Shown piece by piece: positions 37,295 through 46,364 of a stretch of 64,000 nucleotides of DNA (positions within the stretch are counted from its first letter, which is position 1; every line of letters starts with the position of its first letter). Position numbers and translations under genes: made by a program. Under the pieces are notes generated by a model. The model made no database searches. It saw only the letters and a program-made list of their open reading frames with translations, and had not been told where the DNA came from. The DNA lies in NCBI RefSeq assembly GCF_024199925.1, contig NZ_JANADR010000001.1, forward strand, positions 8,187,501-8,251,500, read 5' to 3'. Source of the stretch: Bradyrhizobium sp. CCGUVB1N3 (GTDB lineage Bacteria > Pseudomonadota > Alphaproteobacteria > Rhizobiales > Xanthobacteraceae).

Positions 37295-37626
37295 CGAGTT
37301 TGGGGCAAGTGCCATCCACGTTCTCAACTGTCATCGCCCGCGAAAGCGGGCGATCCAGTATTCCAGAGCCGGTGATGGGATACGGAGAAGCTGCGGGGTA
37401 CTGGATTCCCCGCCTCCGCGGGGAATGACAGCGGTTGTGGGGGACAAGCGGAGCGCGCTGCGATCGTCAACCGCCAGGCAATCACGACCCCAGACATGAG
37501 AAAGCGCCCGTGGGGGGCGGGCGCTTTCTGTAGTCGACTTGGGGTTGGGGTCGTCTACATATCCACATGGCGACTTTGGGGGGCTGGTAAAGAGCCACGT
37601 GAATTCCTGAATTCCGTCAAATCTCC
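37295..37626. repeat. Intergenic mosaic repeat plus bidirectional hairpin
   Basis: 37329-37432 (TGTCATCGCCCGCGAAAGCG ... CCGCCTCCGCGGGGAATGAC) is a dispersed Bradyrhizobium-type element with two internal hairpins (GCCCGCGAAAGCGGGC and CCCCGCCTCCGCGGGG) and inverted GTCAT ends. At 37499-37529, AGAAAGCGCCCG, loop TGGGGGG, CGGGCGCTTTCT forms a perfect 12-pair stem between converging genes, a likely bidirectional terminator without a long T tract. No gene is seen. Confidence 0.7.
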
Positions 37627-37827
37627 TCAGCGAACCAGTGAAGCGTTCGTGCTGGTGACTACAACCGGCTTGCCGGCCTTGATGACGCGAGCGGTCTGGG
37701 TCATGCCGTCATCGGAACCCGATCGCGCCGTGATGCCGAGGCCCGCCACTGCGATACCAGCGACGAGGGCGACCACCACGATCTTGAGGTGGGTCGACCG
37801 ATCCGCGCTGTAGATCGAGTGGTTCAT
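37627..37827 (-). CDS. Small single-pass membrane protein, 66 residues
   Basis: From ATG 37827: MNHSIYSADRSTHLKIVVVA leads into a hydrophobic helix (KIVVVALVAGIAVAGLGITA), then SGSDDGMTQTARVIKAGKPV. The TARVIKAGKPVVV motif recurs in small rhizobial proteins of unknown role as far as I recall; I cannot name a family. An upstream in-frame extension to 37929 has no better start. It stands alone, facing the ndh-like gene. Confidence 0.65.
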   Translation of the reverse strand: MNHSIYSADRSTHLKIVVVALVAGIAVAGLGITARSGSDDGMTQTARVIKAGKPVVVTSTNASLVR

Positions 37828-38128
37828 GGAAGCCTCCTGCCGCCATCTACCGAAGTAGTCGCCGGCTTCATCGGCGAGGTTCATGCCTTCGGTGCCCAAC
37901 AACCTAGTATTGGGGGGATTCGTTCCCAAGGGGCGATCACAAGGGCGTGAATAGACGTGAACAACCGCGATCGAAAAGTCGCAATCGTGAATATTTATTC
38001 AGCTAACTCAGTCTGTTAGCTCGCCGGCGCGAGTTCCTGAGCCAAATCAGCGGGTTGCCCAAAAATTAGAAAAACCATTTGCCTGTGGCGAAAAAACACG
38101 AGCGAAACTCGGGCAAATCAGAAGCAAA

Positions 38129-40270
38129 TCAGATGCTTCCAACCGTTTTCAGCCGCGCCCGCGGATGGATTTCCGCCTGCGACAGCACGGTGGTTTGGGC
38201 GCGGAACCGCTCCACCAGGGAACGCACGAAGGGACGAATTGCCGCAGAGGTGACAAGCACCGGCGCCTCGCCCTCGCGCGCCGCGCGCTCGAAGGCCTCG
38301 CGCACGGCGGTCATGAACTCGGAGAGCTTCGAGGGCTGCATGGCGAGGCTGCGCTCCTCGCCCTGGCCGATGATGGATTCGGCAAAGGCCTGCTCCCATC
38401 TCGCTGATAGCGCGATCAGCGGCAGGTAGCCGTTATAGGAGGTGTTCTGCGCGCAGATCTGGCGGGCGAGGCGGGCGCGGACATGCTCGACCATGGTCGA
38501 GGGATTACGCGAGAAGGCGAGCGAGTCGGCGATGCCTTCCAGGATGGTCGAGAGATCGCGGATCGAGATGCGCTCGGCGAGCAGGAGTTGCAGCACGCGC
38601 TGGATGCCGGAGATGGTGACTTGCCCCGGTACGATGTCCTTGACCAGCTCGCTCTGCTCCTTCGGCAGCTCCTTGAGCAGCTTCTGCACCTCGCCATAGG
38701 ACAATAGATCAGACATATTCGTCTTGAGCAGCTCGGTGAGGTGGGTGGAGAGCACGGTCGCGGCGTCGACAACGGTGTAGCCCTTGAGCGAAGCCTCCTC
38801 CTTGAGACTGGCATCGATCCAGGTCGCGGGCAGGCCGAACGTCGGCTCGGTGGTGTGGATGCCCGGCACCTGCACCTGACTGCCTGCGGGGTCCATCACC
38901 ATGAACTGGTTCGGCCAGATCTTGCCGGTGCCGGCGTCGACCTCCTTGATCTTGATGATGTAGGTGTTGGCCTCGAGCTGGACGTTATCGAGGATGCGGA
39001 CGGCCGGCATCACGAAACCCATCTCGATGGCAAGCGAGCGGCGCAGCGCCTTGATCTGCTCGGTGAGGCGGTCGGTGCCGTCGGGGCCGTTGACCAGCGG
39101 CAGCAACGCATAGCCGAGCTCTATCTTGAGATCGTCGATCTTGAGGGCTGCCGAGATCGGCTCCTCCGCCGCGGCGGCGCCGGGCGCGCCCGGCGTTCCG
39201 GGGGCGGGCGCGGCCTTGGCGGCTTCCTCGGCCCGGGCGGTGGTCCGCTTGTGGTTGCGCGCCGACCAGGCGAGCGCGCCGGCGCCGGCGCCGAGCGCGA
39301 GGAAGGGGATGGTCGGGATGCCCGGGAGGATCGCCAGCACGATCATTACCGCCGACGACATCGCGAGCGCCTGCGGATAGCCGGAGAACTGCTTCATCAG
39401 CGCCTTGTCCGCGGCGCCGGAGACGCCGGCCTTGGAGACGAGCAGGCCGGCCGCGGTCGAGACGATCAGCGCTGGCACCTGCGTGACGAGGCCGTCGCCG
39501 ACGGTCAGCAGCGTGTAGCTGCGCCCGGCGTCGGCGAAGGACAGGCCCTGCTGCGCGACGCCGATGATCATGCCGCCGACGACGTTGATGAAGACGATCA
39601 AGAGGCCGGCGATGGCGTCGCCGCGGACGAATTTGGAGGCACCGTCCATGGCGCCGAAGAAGCCGCTCTCGTCCTCCAGCGCCTTGCGGCGCTCCTTGGC
39701 GACCTTCTCGTCGATCAGGCCGGCGGACAGGTCGGCGTCGATCGCCATCTGCTTGCCGGGCATGGCGTCGAGGTGGAAGCGCGCCGCGACCTCGGCGATG
39801 CGGCCCGAACCCTTGGTGATGACGACGAAGTTGACGATGATCAGGATGGCAAAGACGATGATGCCGATGACGAAATTGCCGCCCATCACGAAGCTGCCGA
39901 AGGCTTCGATGACGTGGCCCGCCGCATCCGTGCCCTCGTGCCCGTGCGATAGGATCAGGCGGGTGGAGGCCATGTTGAGCGACAGCCTCAACATGGTCGA
40001 GATCAGCAGGATGGTCGGGAAGGCGGAGAATTCCAGCGGCGCCTGGATGAACAGCGAGGTCATCAGGATCAGGATCGAGAGCGTGATCGAGATCGCCAGG
40101 AAGAGGTCGAGCACGATCGCAGGCAGCGGCAGGATCAGCACCACCAGGATGGTGAGGATGCCGAGCGCGAGCGCGATGTCGCCGCGCTTGAGGATGTTGC
40201 CGATCTCGGTGAGGGAGGGGAGGCCGGGCTTCGGGCTGCCCACGCCTTGACCCGCGGTGACGTCGACCAT
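38129..40270 (-). CDS. flhA: Flagellar export gate protein FlhA
   Basis: 713 residues from ATG 40270. The N-terminal half has about eight membrane helices, with the signature region LIDEKVAKERRKALEDESGF and GFFGAMDGASKFVRGDAIAG (FHIPEP domain). The C-terminal cytosolic half binds chaperone-substrate complexes (IDDLKIELGYALLPL, LVKDIVPGQVTISGIQRVLQ, RARLARQICAQNTSYNGYLP). FlhA forms the nonameric ring of the flagellar type III export gate and receives substrates from FliI and FliJ, encoded 7 kb to the left. It is a flagellar, not an injectisome (RhcV-type), member by context. Length normal. Confidence 0.95.
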   Translation of the reverse strand: MVDVTAGQGVGSPKPGLPSLTEIGNILKRGDIALALGILTILVVLILPLPAIVLDLFLAISITLSILILMTSLFIQAPLEFSAFPTILLISTMLRLSLNMASTRLILSHGHEGTDAAGHVIEAFGSFVMGGNFVIGIIVFAILIIVNFVVITKGSGRIAEVAARFHLDAMPGKQMAIDADLSAGLIDEKVAKERRKALEDESGFFGAMDGASKFVRGDAIAGLLIVFINVVGGMIIGVAQQGLSFADAGRSYTLLTVGDGLVTQVPALIVSTAAGLLVSKAGVSGAADKALMKQFSGYPQALAMSSAVMIVLAILPGIPTIPFLALGAGAGALAWSARNHKRTTARAEEAAKAAPAPGTPGAPGAAAAEEPISAALKIDDLKIELGYALLPLVNGPDGTDRLTEQIKALRRSLAIEMGFVMPAVRILDNVQLEANTYIIKIKEVDAGTGKIWPNQFMVMDPAGSQVQVPGIHTTEPTFGLPATWIDASLKEEASLKGYTVVDAATVLSTHLTELLKTNMSDLLSYGEVQKLLKELPKEQSELVKDIVPGQVTISGIQRVLQLLLAERISIRDLSTILEGIADSLAFSRNPSTMVEHVRARLARQICAQNTSYNGYLPLIALSARWEQAFAESIIGQGEERSLAMQPSKLSEFMTAVREAFERAAREGEAPVLVTSAAIRPFVRSLVERFRAQTTVLSQAEIHPRARLKTVGSI

Positions 40271-40493
40271 GGTTGCTGCCTCCCCGCGCGATTGCCGCCC
40301 ACGCGCGCCAAACGTCTGCGCGGCGGCCGACGGGCCGCCGTTCCGAAAGTGAGGCACCGCACTGGCGTCCACGGGAGCTCCCGTTTTACGCGGCCGACGA
40401 CACTCGACTTCACCCGGCAATTTTTGCCCGGTGTATGGTTAGCAAAGGGTTAACGGAGGGAGGGGGGAGGGACGAAACGGGACCTTATGACCC

Positions 40494-40533
40494 GTCATTC
40501 CGGGTCTGGTCCTTCGGACCATCCCGGAATGAC
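40494..40533. repeat. Palindromic intergenic hairpin
   Basis: GTCATTCCGGG, TCT, GGTCC, TTC, GGACC, AT, CCCGGAATGAC folds into a long stem. It lies just downstream of the copper operon (minus strand) and upstream of flhA, and matches a common dispersed hairpin with GTCATTCCGGG ends. It may terminate the copper operon. Confidence 0.7.
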
Positions 40534-40554
40534 AACGGAGGTGGCAGGTGCGCC

Positions 40555-40857
40555 CTACTTCGCCTTCTGCATTTTCGTCACCGTATACCCCGACGCCGCC
40601 TCCTCGGCCTCGAAGGTGACCTTGTCGCCGACCTTGACTTGCTTGAGCACCGCCGGGTCCTTGACGCGGTAGACCATGGTCATCGGCTCATCCATGCCGA
40701 GGCTTTTGGCCGGTCCGTGCTTGAGCGTGATCTTGCCCGCGCCCTCGTCGATCTTCTTGACCTCGCCGCTGATCGCGGCGCCCTCGGCCGCGGGGGCGCC
40801 GAGAGACAGTCCGATGCTCAGCGCCAGCGCGGCGACGATACGGATGATCTGGTTCAT
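40555..40857 (-). CDS. CusF/EcfA-like periplasmic copper-binding protein
   Basis: 100 residues from ATG 40857. Signal peptide (IIRIVAALALSIGLSLGA, cleaved near PAAEGA), then a small OB fold: ISGEVKKIDEGAGKITLKHG, PAKSLGMDEPMTMVYRVKDP and VGDKVTFEAEEAASGYTVTK. The Met residues in LGMDEPMTM with the preceding His match the Met/His Cu(I) and Ag(I) site of CusF. Last gene of a minus-strand copper operon; it presumably ferries periplasmic copper. Confidence 0.88.
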   Translation of the reverse strand: MNQIIRIVAALALSIGLSLGAPAAEGAAISGEVKKIDEGAGKITLKHGPAKSLGMDEPMTMVYRVKDPAVLKQVKVGDKVTFEAEEAASGYTVTKMQKAK

Positions 40858-40872
40858 GGGAGTCTCCATTGC

Positions 40873-41328
40873 TCACTTCACGGTGACGCGGCCGACCATG
40901 CCGTAGTCGCGGTGGTCGGGGATCAGGCAGGAAAATTCGAACGTGCCGGCCTTGGTGAATTTCCAGACGATCTCGGTCGTCTTGCCCGGCGCCAGCCGCA
41001 CGCCGTTGGGGTCGTCGTGCTCCATGTGCGGATGCTTCTTCATCACCTCGGCATGCGCGAGATTTTCCTTGGTGGTGGCGAGCAGGAATTCGTGATCCTC
41101 CTTGCCGACGTTGCGCAGCACGAAGCGGATCTGCTCGCCGCGCTTGACCGTGATGCGCGAGGGCTCATAGGCCATCTCGCTCAGTGCGATCTCGATGGTC
41201 CGCGCCGGTTTCTTGGGATCGCCGGGCTCGCCGGCCGAAAAGGTCTCATGGCCGTGATGCTCGTGCGCGAGTGCAGGCGCGGCCAAAAGCGAAAGTGCCG
41301 CAAGTGTGATCATCGTGGTCTTCTTCAT
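40873..41328 (-). CDS. Periplasmic cupredoxin
   Basis: 151 residues with signal peptide MITLAALSLLAAPALA and a His-rich start of the mature protein (HEHHGHETF). The plastocyanin-like fold shows IALSEMAYEPSRITVKRGEQ, RFVLRNVGKEDHEFLLAT (first Cu His), MKKHPHMEHDDPNGVRLAPG and GTFEFSCLIPDHRDYGMVGR (Cys-x4-His-x4-Met type 1 copper ligands). It resembles CopI-type cupredoxins found with copper oxidases. It lies between the multicopper oxidase and the CusF-like gene with short gaps. Confidence 0.9.
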   Translation of the reverse strand: MKKTTMITLAALSLLAAPALAHEHHGHETFSAGEPGDPKKPARTIEIALSEMAYEPSRITVKRGEQIRFVLRNVGKEDHEFLLATTKENLAHAEVMKKHPHMEHDDPNGVRLAPGKTTEIVWKFTKAGTFEFSCLIPDHRDYGMVGRVTVK

Positions 41329-41364
41329 CTTGTTCTCCAGTTGGTGGTTCGTCGAAACGTTCGT

Positions 41365-42696
41365 TCACATCTTCATTTTCTTCATCGGCACGTTTTGCTG
41401 CCGCTCCGGCTCCGTGACAGGCGATGCGACCTCGTAGGCGACGGTGCCTTGCGGGAACGCGTAGGGGCCTGGATCGCTGTAATCGTCGCGCGTCATGCCT
41501 TCGCGGATCTTCATCACCGTGAACATGCCGCCCATCTCGATCGGCCCGAATTGTCCGGCGCCGGTCATCATCGGCAGCGTGTTGTCGGGCGCCGGCATCT
41601 CCATGTTGCCCATCGCCATGCCCGACTGGCCCATCACCATGGCGTCGGGCGCGAGCTTGCCGACCGCACGCGCGAGATCCTTGCGCGAGACGCCGATGAG
41701 ATTGCGCATGTCGTGGCCCATCGCGTTCATGGTGTGATGCGACTTGTGGCAGTGGAACGCCCAGTCGCCGGGATTGTCGGCGAGAACGTCGAACACGCGC
41801 ACGGCGCCGACCGGCACGTCGGTCGTCGTCTCCGGATATTGCGCGCTCTCGGGAATCCAGCCGCCGTCGGTGCAGGTCACCGCAAAGCTGTGACCATGCA
41901 GATGGATCGGATGGTTGGTCATGCTGAGATTGCCTATGCGCACGCGCACCTTGTCGCCGAGCCGCACCGGCAACGGATCGATGCCGGGAAACACCCGCGA
42001 ATTCCAGGTCCACATGTTGAAATCGGTCATCTCGTTGACCTTCGGCAAATAGGTGCCGGGGTCGACGCGATAGGTGCTCATCACGAAGACGAAGTCGCGG
42101 TCGACGGGGCGGAAATCCGGATCGCGCGGATGCACGACGACCATGCCCATCATGCCCATCGCCATCTGCACCATCTCGTCGGAATGCGGGTGGTACATGA
42201 AGGTCCCGCTCTTCTTCATCTCGAACTCATAGACGAAGGTCTTGCCGGGCGGGATGTGCGGCTGATTGAGCCCGCCGACGCCGTCCATGCCACTAGGCAC
42301 GATCATGCCGTGCCAGTGCACGGTGGTGTATTCGGGTAATTTGTTGGTGACGAAGATGCGGACCTTGTCGCCCTCGACTGCCTCGATCGTCGGCCCAGGC
42401 GACTGGCCGTTATAGCCCCAGAGGTTGACCTTCATGCCTTCGGCGAATTCGCGCACCACGGGCTCGGCGACGAGATGGAATTCCTTCCAGTCGCCGTTCA
42501 TGCGGAACGGCAGCGTCCAGCCGTTCAGCGTGACGACGGGGCGATAATCCGGTCCACTGGTCGGATGCAACGGTGGCTGCATCACCACCTTGTCCATCTG
42601 CGGGGCTTCCGGAATCGATGCGGCCTGGACGCGGCCGCTGACCACCGATGCGCTTGCAAGCGCGGCGGTGCTCAAAAATCCTCGGCGGGAAAACAT
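41365..42696 (-). CDS. Multicopper oxidase, CopA/CueO-like, Tat-exported
   Basis: 443 residues from ATG 42696, with GGAGG about eight bases upstream. Twin-arginine signal MFSRRGFLSTAALASASVVS. Copper ligands: TTVHWHGMIV and GTFMYHPHSDEM (first cupredoxin domain), then HPIHLHGHSF and DWAFHCHKSHHTMNAM (type 1, 2 and 3 copper ligands). Met/His/Gly-rich stretches (MAMGMMGMVVVH, MVMGQSGMAMGNMEMP) suggest cuprous oxidase activity for periplasmic copper detoxification, as in CueO and CopA. At 443 residues it is shorter than CueO (about 516). Confidence 0.9.
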   Translation of the reverse strand: MFSRRGFLSTAALASASVVSGRVQAASIPEAPQMDKVVMQPPLHPTSGPDYRPVVTLNGWTLPFRMNGDWKEFHLVAEPVVREFAEGMKVNLWGYNGQSPGPTIEAVEGDKVRIFVTNKLPEYTTVHWHGMIVPSGMDGVGGLNQPHIPPGKTFVYEFEMKKSGTFMYHPHSDEMVQMAMGMMGMVVVHPRDPDFRPVDRDFVFVMSTYRVDPGTYLPKVNEMTDFNMWTWNSRVFPGIDPLPVRLGDKVRVRIGNLSMTNHPIHLHGHSFAVTCTDGGWIPESAQYPETTTDVPVGAVRVFDVLADNPGDWAFHCHKSHHTMNAMGHDMRNLIGVSRKDLARAVGKLAPDAMVMGQSGMAMGNMEMPAPDNTLPMMTGAGQFGPIEMGGMFTVMKIREGMTRDDYSDPGPYAFPQGTVAYEVASPVTEPERQQNVPMKKMKM

Positions 42697-42709
42697 GTTG
42701 GCCTCCATC

Positions 42710-44134
42710 TCAGTGCCCGCCATCGGCAGGCGGTGCCGCGGCGATGGTCGTCGCATTGTCGGTGCCGCCCGCAGGGGCGCCGCCGCCGTTGATGGCGGTC
42801 TGCAACTCGGACTGCGCTTGAAAGAATTTTTGCTTCGCGTCGATCGCCCCGCGCAGCGAGGCGAGGCGCTGGCGTGCCTCCGTCAGCAGCGCAAAGATGT
42901 CGACCTGCATGCTGGAGAAGCGAAGCTGCATCTCCTCGGTGATGATCTTGCGCAAGGGCAGGATTTCACGCTGATAGTGGCTGGCGATGTCGTAGGTCGA
43001 GCGATAGACGCGGTAGGCGTCGCGCGCCTCCGAACGCACGTTTACGGCCCGCTCGGAGAGGCGGTTGAAGGCGAGATTGTAGGTCTCGGTCGCCTGCCGC
43101 ACGCGCACCTCGCCGCCGTCGAAGATCGGGATCTGGAACTGCACTTCGAACCCCCGCTCGCGGAATGGCGCGCCTCCCGGATCCTGGGTGCGGCGGGAGA
43201 TGCCGGCGAGATCGAGCAGCGTGACGAAGCGTGTCGCGTCGGTGAGATTGAGCGACTTTGCCAGCGCCGTGAGCTCCAGCCGCGCGATCTGCAAGTCGAT
43301 GCGATGGGCGACCGCGTCGGCCTCGATCGAGGGCAGCGCGAGCGGCCGGCGCGGCAGCGGCGGCAAAGCGTTGGGCAGGCGGAAATCGAGGCCGTCGTCC
43401 CACAGCCCCATCAGCCGCGCCAGCCGCTCTCGCGCACTCGTTGCCGCCTGGCGGGCGGTGGCGAGATCGGCGGTGGTCTCGGCATAAAACACCTGCTCGC
43501 GGGCCTGATCGAGCTTGTTGACCGATCCGGTCTCGCCGAGCTTCACAGCGAGTTGCGCGGTGGACTCCGCCGTCGACTTCGCATCCGTCAGCAGTGCCAC
43601 CATCTCGTTGGCGGAAACGGCGCGGACATAGGCGCGCCGCACGTCCGCGGCGAGCCGCAGCGTTACCAGCGCCGCGCGCAGCTGCGCCTGGCGGAAACGG
43701 TCGCGGGCGATGTCGGAGCGGAACGGCAGCGTCGCCAGCGCCAGGATATCGCCGACGACCTGGCGCTCGACTTCGCTGGCGCCATCGCCGGAAATCCGCG
43801 AGACCGAGAAGACCGGATTGGGCGGCAGGCTTTGCTCGACGAGATCGGTCTCGGCCAGCGCCAGCTCGTTATAGGCAGCTTGCAGCCCCCTGTTGTTGAG
43901 CAGCGCGATCTGCACGGCGGCATCGGCGCTCAGCGTCCGCGACAGCAGGCGGCGAACGCCGTCGTTGACTGCATCGGCCTCCTCGGCCGTCCGCACGAAA
44001 GCGACATCCTTTTTGATGGTCCGGCTGGTCAGGTCCGCAACGGCAGTCATGCCGCCGTCCGGCGAGAACGCGGCGCAGCCGGAAAGACCAAGCGCGACGA
44101 ATGCGAGCAGTCCGCGCGCGAATGGGTGTGCCAT
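42710..44134 (-). CDS. TolC-family outer-membrane lipoprotein (CusC/CzcC-like)
   Basis: 474 residues. Lipobox FVALGLSGC near residue 20. The TolC repeat pattern is clear: LSADAAVQIALLNNRGLQAA, YNELALAETDLVEQSLPPNP, a second copy in EVQFQIPIFDGGEVRVRQAT, and long coiled-coil helices. A Gly/Ala tail ends the protein. No RND pump or membrane-fusion gene lies next to it, so its inner-membrane partner must be encoded elsewhere, or it works with the periplasmic copper proteins downstream. It ends 13 bases before the oxidase start. Confidence 0.88.
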   Translation of the reverse strand: MAHPFARGLLAFVALGLSGCAAFSPDGGMTAVADLTSRTIKKDVAFVRTAEEADAVNDGVRRLLSRTLSADAAVQIALLNNRGLQAAYNELALAETDLVEQSLPPNPVFSVSRISGDGASEVERQVVGDILALATLPFRSDIARDRFRQAQLRAALVTLRLAADVRRAYVRAVSANEMVALLTDAKSTAESTAQLAVKLGETGSVNKLDQAREQVFYAETTADLATARQAATSARERLARLMGLWDDGLDFRLPNALPPLPRRPLALPSIEADAVAHRIDLQIARLELTALAKSLNLTDATRFVTLLDLAGISRRTQDPGGAPFRERGFEVQFQIPIFDGGEVRVRQATETYNLAFNRLSERAVNVRSEARDAYRVYRSTYDIASHYQREILPLRKIITEEMQLRFSSMQVDIFALLTEARQRLASLRGAIDAKQKFFQAQSELQTAINGGGAPAGGTDNATTIAAAPPADGGH

Positions 44135-44145
44135 GGCGCGCGCTC

Positions 44146-44433
44146 CTACCGGTCCGGCTTCGCTGGAGGCGAGACGCTGTCATTGCGCTCGCGCCATGGC
44201 GCCGGCGGCGCAGGCCTGAGGCTGCTGTAGGGCGCGATCGTCGAGCGGTAGCCGACGCGCGCGACCTTGGCCGCGGGATCGGCAGGATCGGCCTTCGCCA
44301 GCGGCGCGGTCGTCGCGGGCATGCAGCCGGACAATGCCGGCGCCGTTATGGCCAGGATCGGCCAGATGAAGCCAAAGCGCCGTCCAAGCGCCGCGGTTGC
44401 CGCGGCAAGACGCGCCCCGAAAAGCGTAAGCAT
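44146..44433 (-). CDS. Small putative lipoprotein of the copper operon, 95 residues
   Basis: From ATG 44433: MLTLFGARLAAATAALGRRF, hydrophobic WPILAITAPALSGC lipobox, then AKADPADPAAKVARVGYRST and a Pro-rich end. Its stop is 11 bases before the TolC-family gene. The VARVGYRSTIAPYSSLRP segment is reminiscent of small proteins of CusC/CopB operons, but I cannot name a family. Confidence 0.65.
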   Translation of the reverse strand: MLTLFGARLAAATAALGRRFGFIWPILAITAPALSGCMPATTAPLAKADPADPAAKVARVGYRSTIAPYSSLRPAPPAPWRERNDSVSPPAKPDR

Positions 44434-44509
44434 GGGTAATCCCTGATCTGTCAGATGACCACGAGCCCGCGCGCGCAAATGCGCGTGGCCTCAAAATCGT
44501 GACGTCAGA

Positions 44510-44953
44510 TCAGGCGATGGGAGGGCGGTAGAGCAGGGGCGGCGCCTCGCTGTGCAGGCTCACCGCGATCTCGGGCGCACAGGCGGAGATCGGCTGCACC
44601 GGCTTGGCGACGTCGGGAAGGGCGGCCGGCAGCGCGCTCGCGCACATCATCGCGCAGCAGGGGCCGGGTGTGCCCTTGCCGTCATGATGATGTTGCGCGG
44701 GTGCATCCTGCGCAGCGGTCTGGTGATGCGCATGCGCGGCGGCGTAATCGTGGCCGCCGTCGGCGTGCATCTGGCTCGCGCCGTGAAGGTGCTCCGGCGC
44801 GAGAGCAACTGTCTGCAACTCATCGCCAAGGCACGGCGCGGGACCGCTGCCCCAGGCAAGGACTGCTGCCGGCGCGAGGACGCAGAACAGATAGGCGAGG
44901 GCGACGAACCGCCCCACCCTGATCCGCATCGATCGCGTCAATTGCAACAACAT
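44510..44953 (-). CDS. His/Cys-rich exported protein, first gene of the copper operon
   Basis: 147 residues from ATG 44953 (MLLQLTRSMRIRVGRFVALA); the inner ATG (MRIRVGRF) is an alternative. A hydrophobic segment VALAYLFCVLAPAAVLAWGS is a signal or anchor. The rest has many His (LHGASQMHADGGHDYAAAHA, HHQTAAQ, QHHHDGKGTPGPCCAMMCAS) with CCAMMC, a likely metal-binding set. This fits the DUF2946-like copper-associated proteins in position. It is divergent from the MFS gene, with about 120 bases between starts. Confidence 0.7.
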   Translation of the reverse strand: MLLQLTRSMRIRVGRFVALAYLFCVLAPAAVLAWGSGPAPCLGDELQTVALAPEHLHGASQMHADGGHDYAAAHAHHQTAAQDAPAQHHHDGKGTPGPCCAMMCASALPAALPDVAKPVQPISACAPEIAVSLHSEAPPLLYRPPIA

Positions 44954-45071
44954 CCCGTCGACATGCCTTTTGCGCGGCAATGATGCACACGCAGATTGCA
45001 AACTAATGGCAAAGTGTGGTTCCGCCAAGCTCTTCTTACCGCAGCGCACCGCGCATGCCCAATATCGCGCC

Positions 45072-46364
45072 ATGAAGCTTGACCGCAAGGCGGTCACCGA
45101 AGAAGGTCGCGCCGTGCACGCGCCTAATTTCCCGCAACGACCGGCCGGCTTCACCCCTGATTCGCGTCAGGCCTGGGTGCGGCTCGTGCTCGCGCTCATG
45201 ATCGGCTCGATCGGCGCGGTCGGCATGTGGGCGGTCGTGGTCGTGATTCCCGTGGTGCAGGCCGAATTCGCAGCCACGCGCGGCGCGGTGTCGCTGGCCT
45301 TCACGCTGATGATGTTCGGCTTCGGCCTTGGTGGGGTGATCGCGGGCAGGATCACCGATCGCTTCGGCATCGTGCCGGCGATGGCGATCAGCATCGCCTT
45401 TCTCGGCGTCGCCAACGTGCTGGCTGGGCTGTCGACCATGCTCTGGCAGTTCGTGGCGGTGTATTTCCTGATCGGGCTCGGCACATCGGCAACTTTTGCG
45501 CCGCTGATGGCGGAAGCCTCGCACTGGTTCGAGCGCTATCGCGGGCTCGCCGTCACCATCGTCGCGGGCGGCAACTACGTCGCGGGCGCGATGTGGCCGC
45601 CGATCGTGAATTGGGGCGTGCAGACCGTCGGCTGGCGCATGACCCACATCGGAATTGGCATCGTCTGTGCGAGCACGATGGCGATGCTGGTTCTGATCCT
45701 GCGCGCCCAGATCGGCGACGACAAGGTTCGCAATCACGCCAACGCGCCGCCGCCGCGCGTCGATCTCGGGCTGTCGACCAACACGCTGACGGTGCTGCTG
45801 TCGATCGCCGCGATCTCCTGCTGCGTGGCGATGGCGATGCCGCAGGTCCATATCGTCGCCTATTGCGGCGACCTCGGCTACGGCGTGGCGCGCGGCGCGG
45901 AGATGCTGTCGCTGATGATGGGCTGCGGCATCGTCAGCCGGATCGGCTCCGGCTTCCTGGCCGACAAGATCGGCGGCATCCCAACGCTGCTGGTCGGCTC
46001 GCTGGCGCAGGGCTTTGCGCTGGTCTTCTATTTGTTCTTCGACGGCCTGACCTCGCTCTTTCTGATCTCCGCGATGTTCGGCCTGTTCCAGGGCGGCATC
46101 GTGCCGAGCTATGCCATCATCGTGCGCGAGGCGATGCCGGCCGGCGAAGCTGCGACCCGCGTCGGCATCGTGATCTTCGCCTCCGTGTTCGGCATGTCCT
46201 TCGGCGGCTGGGTGTCGGGCGTGATCTTTGACGCCACCGGCTCCTATGCAGCGGCGTTTGCGAACGGTGTGGCCTGGAATGCGCTGAACATCGGCATCGT
46301 CGTGCTGCTTCTGATCCGCTCGCGGATGAACGTGGCGAAGGCCGGGCCGGGGTTTGCGACCTGA
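45072..46364 (+). CDS. Major facilitator superfamily transporter
   Basis: 430 residues, twelve predicted membrane helices after a cytoplasmic start (MKLDRKAVTEEGRAVHAPNF). Motif A between helices 2 and 3 reads GVIAGRITDRFGIVPAMAI; the equivalent in the second half is GIVSRIGSGFLADKIGGIPT. The layout resembles the oxalate/formate antiporter-like monocarboxylate branch, but the substrate is not predictable. It is divergent from the copper operon; whether the two share regulation is unknown. Confidence 0.85.
   Translation: MKLDRKAVTEEGRAVHAPNFPQRPAGFTPDSRQAWVRLVLALMIGSIGAVGMWAVVVVIPVVQAEFAATRGAVSLAFTLMMFGFGLGGVIAGRITDRFGIVPAMAISIAFLGVANVLAGLSTMLWQFVAVYFLIGLGTSATFAPLMAEASHWFERYRGLAVTIVAGGNYVAGAMWPPIVNWGVQTVGWRMTHIGIGIVCASTMAMLVLILRAQIGDDKVRNHANAPPPRVDLGLSTNTLTVLLSIAAISCCVAMAMPQVHIVAYCGDLGYGVARGAEMLSLMMGCGIVSRIGSGFLADKIGGIPTLLVGSLAQGFALVFYLFFDGLTSLFLISAMFGLFQGGIVPSYAIIVREAMPAGEAATRVGIVIFASVFGMSFGGWVSGVIFDATGSYAAAFANGVAWNALNIGIVVLLLIRSRMNVAKAGPGFAT

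Noticed and set aside
35225..37327. 700-codon minus-strand open frame across the SUMF1-like and NDH-2-like genes
   Set aside because: It spans two clear plus-strand genes and their gap, is rich in His/Arg/Asp, and shows no motif.
40273..44230. Long plus-strand open frames antisense to the copper operon
   Set aside because: The minus-strand genes have signal peptides, copper ligands and short operon spacing; the plus-strand frames are codon-bias shadows.
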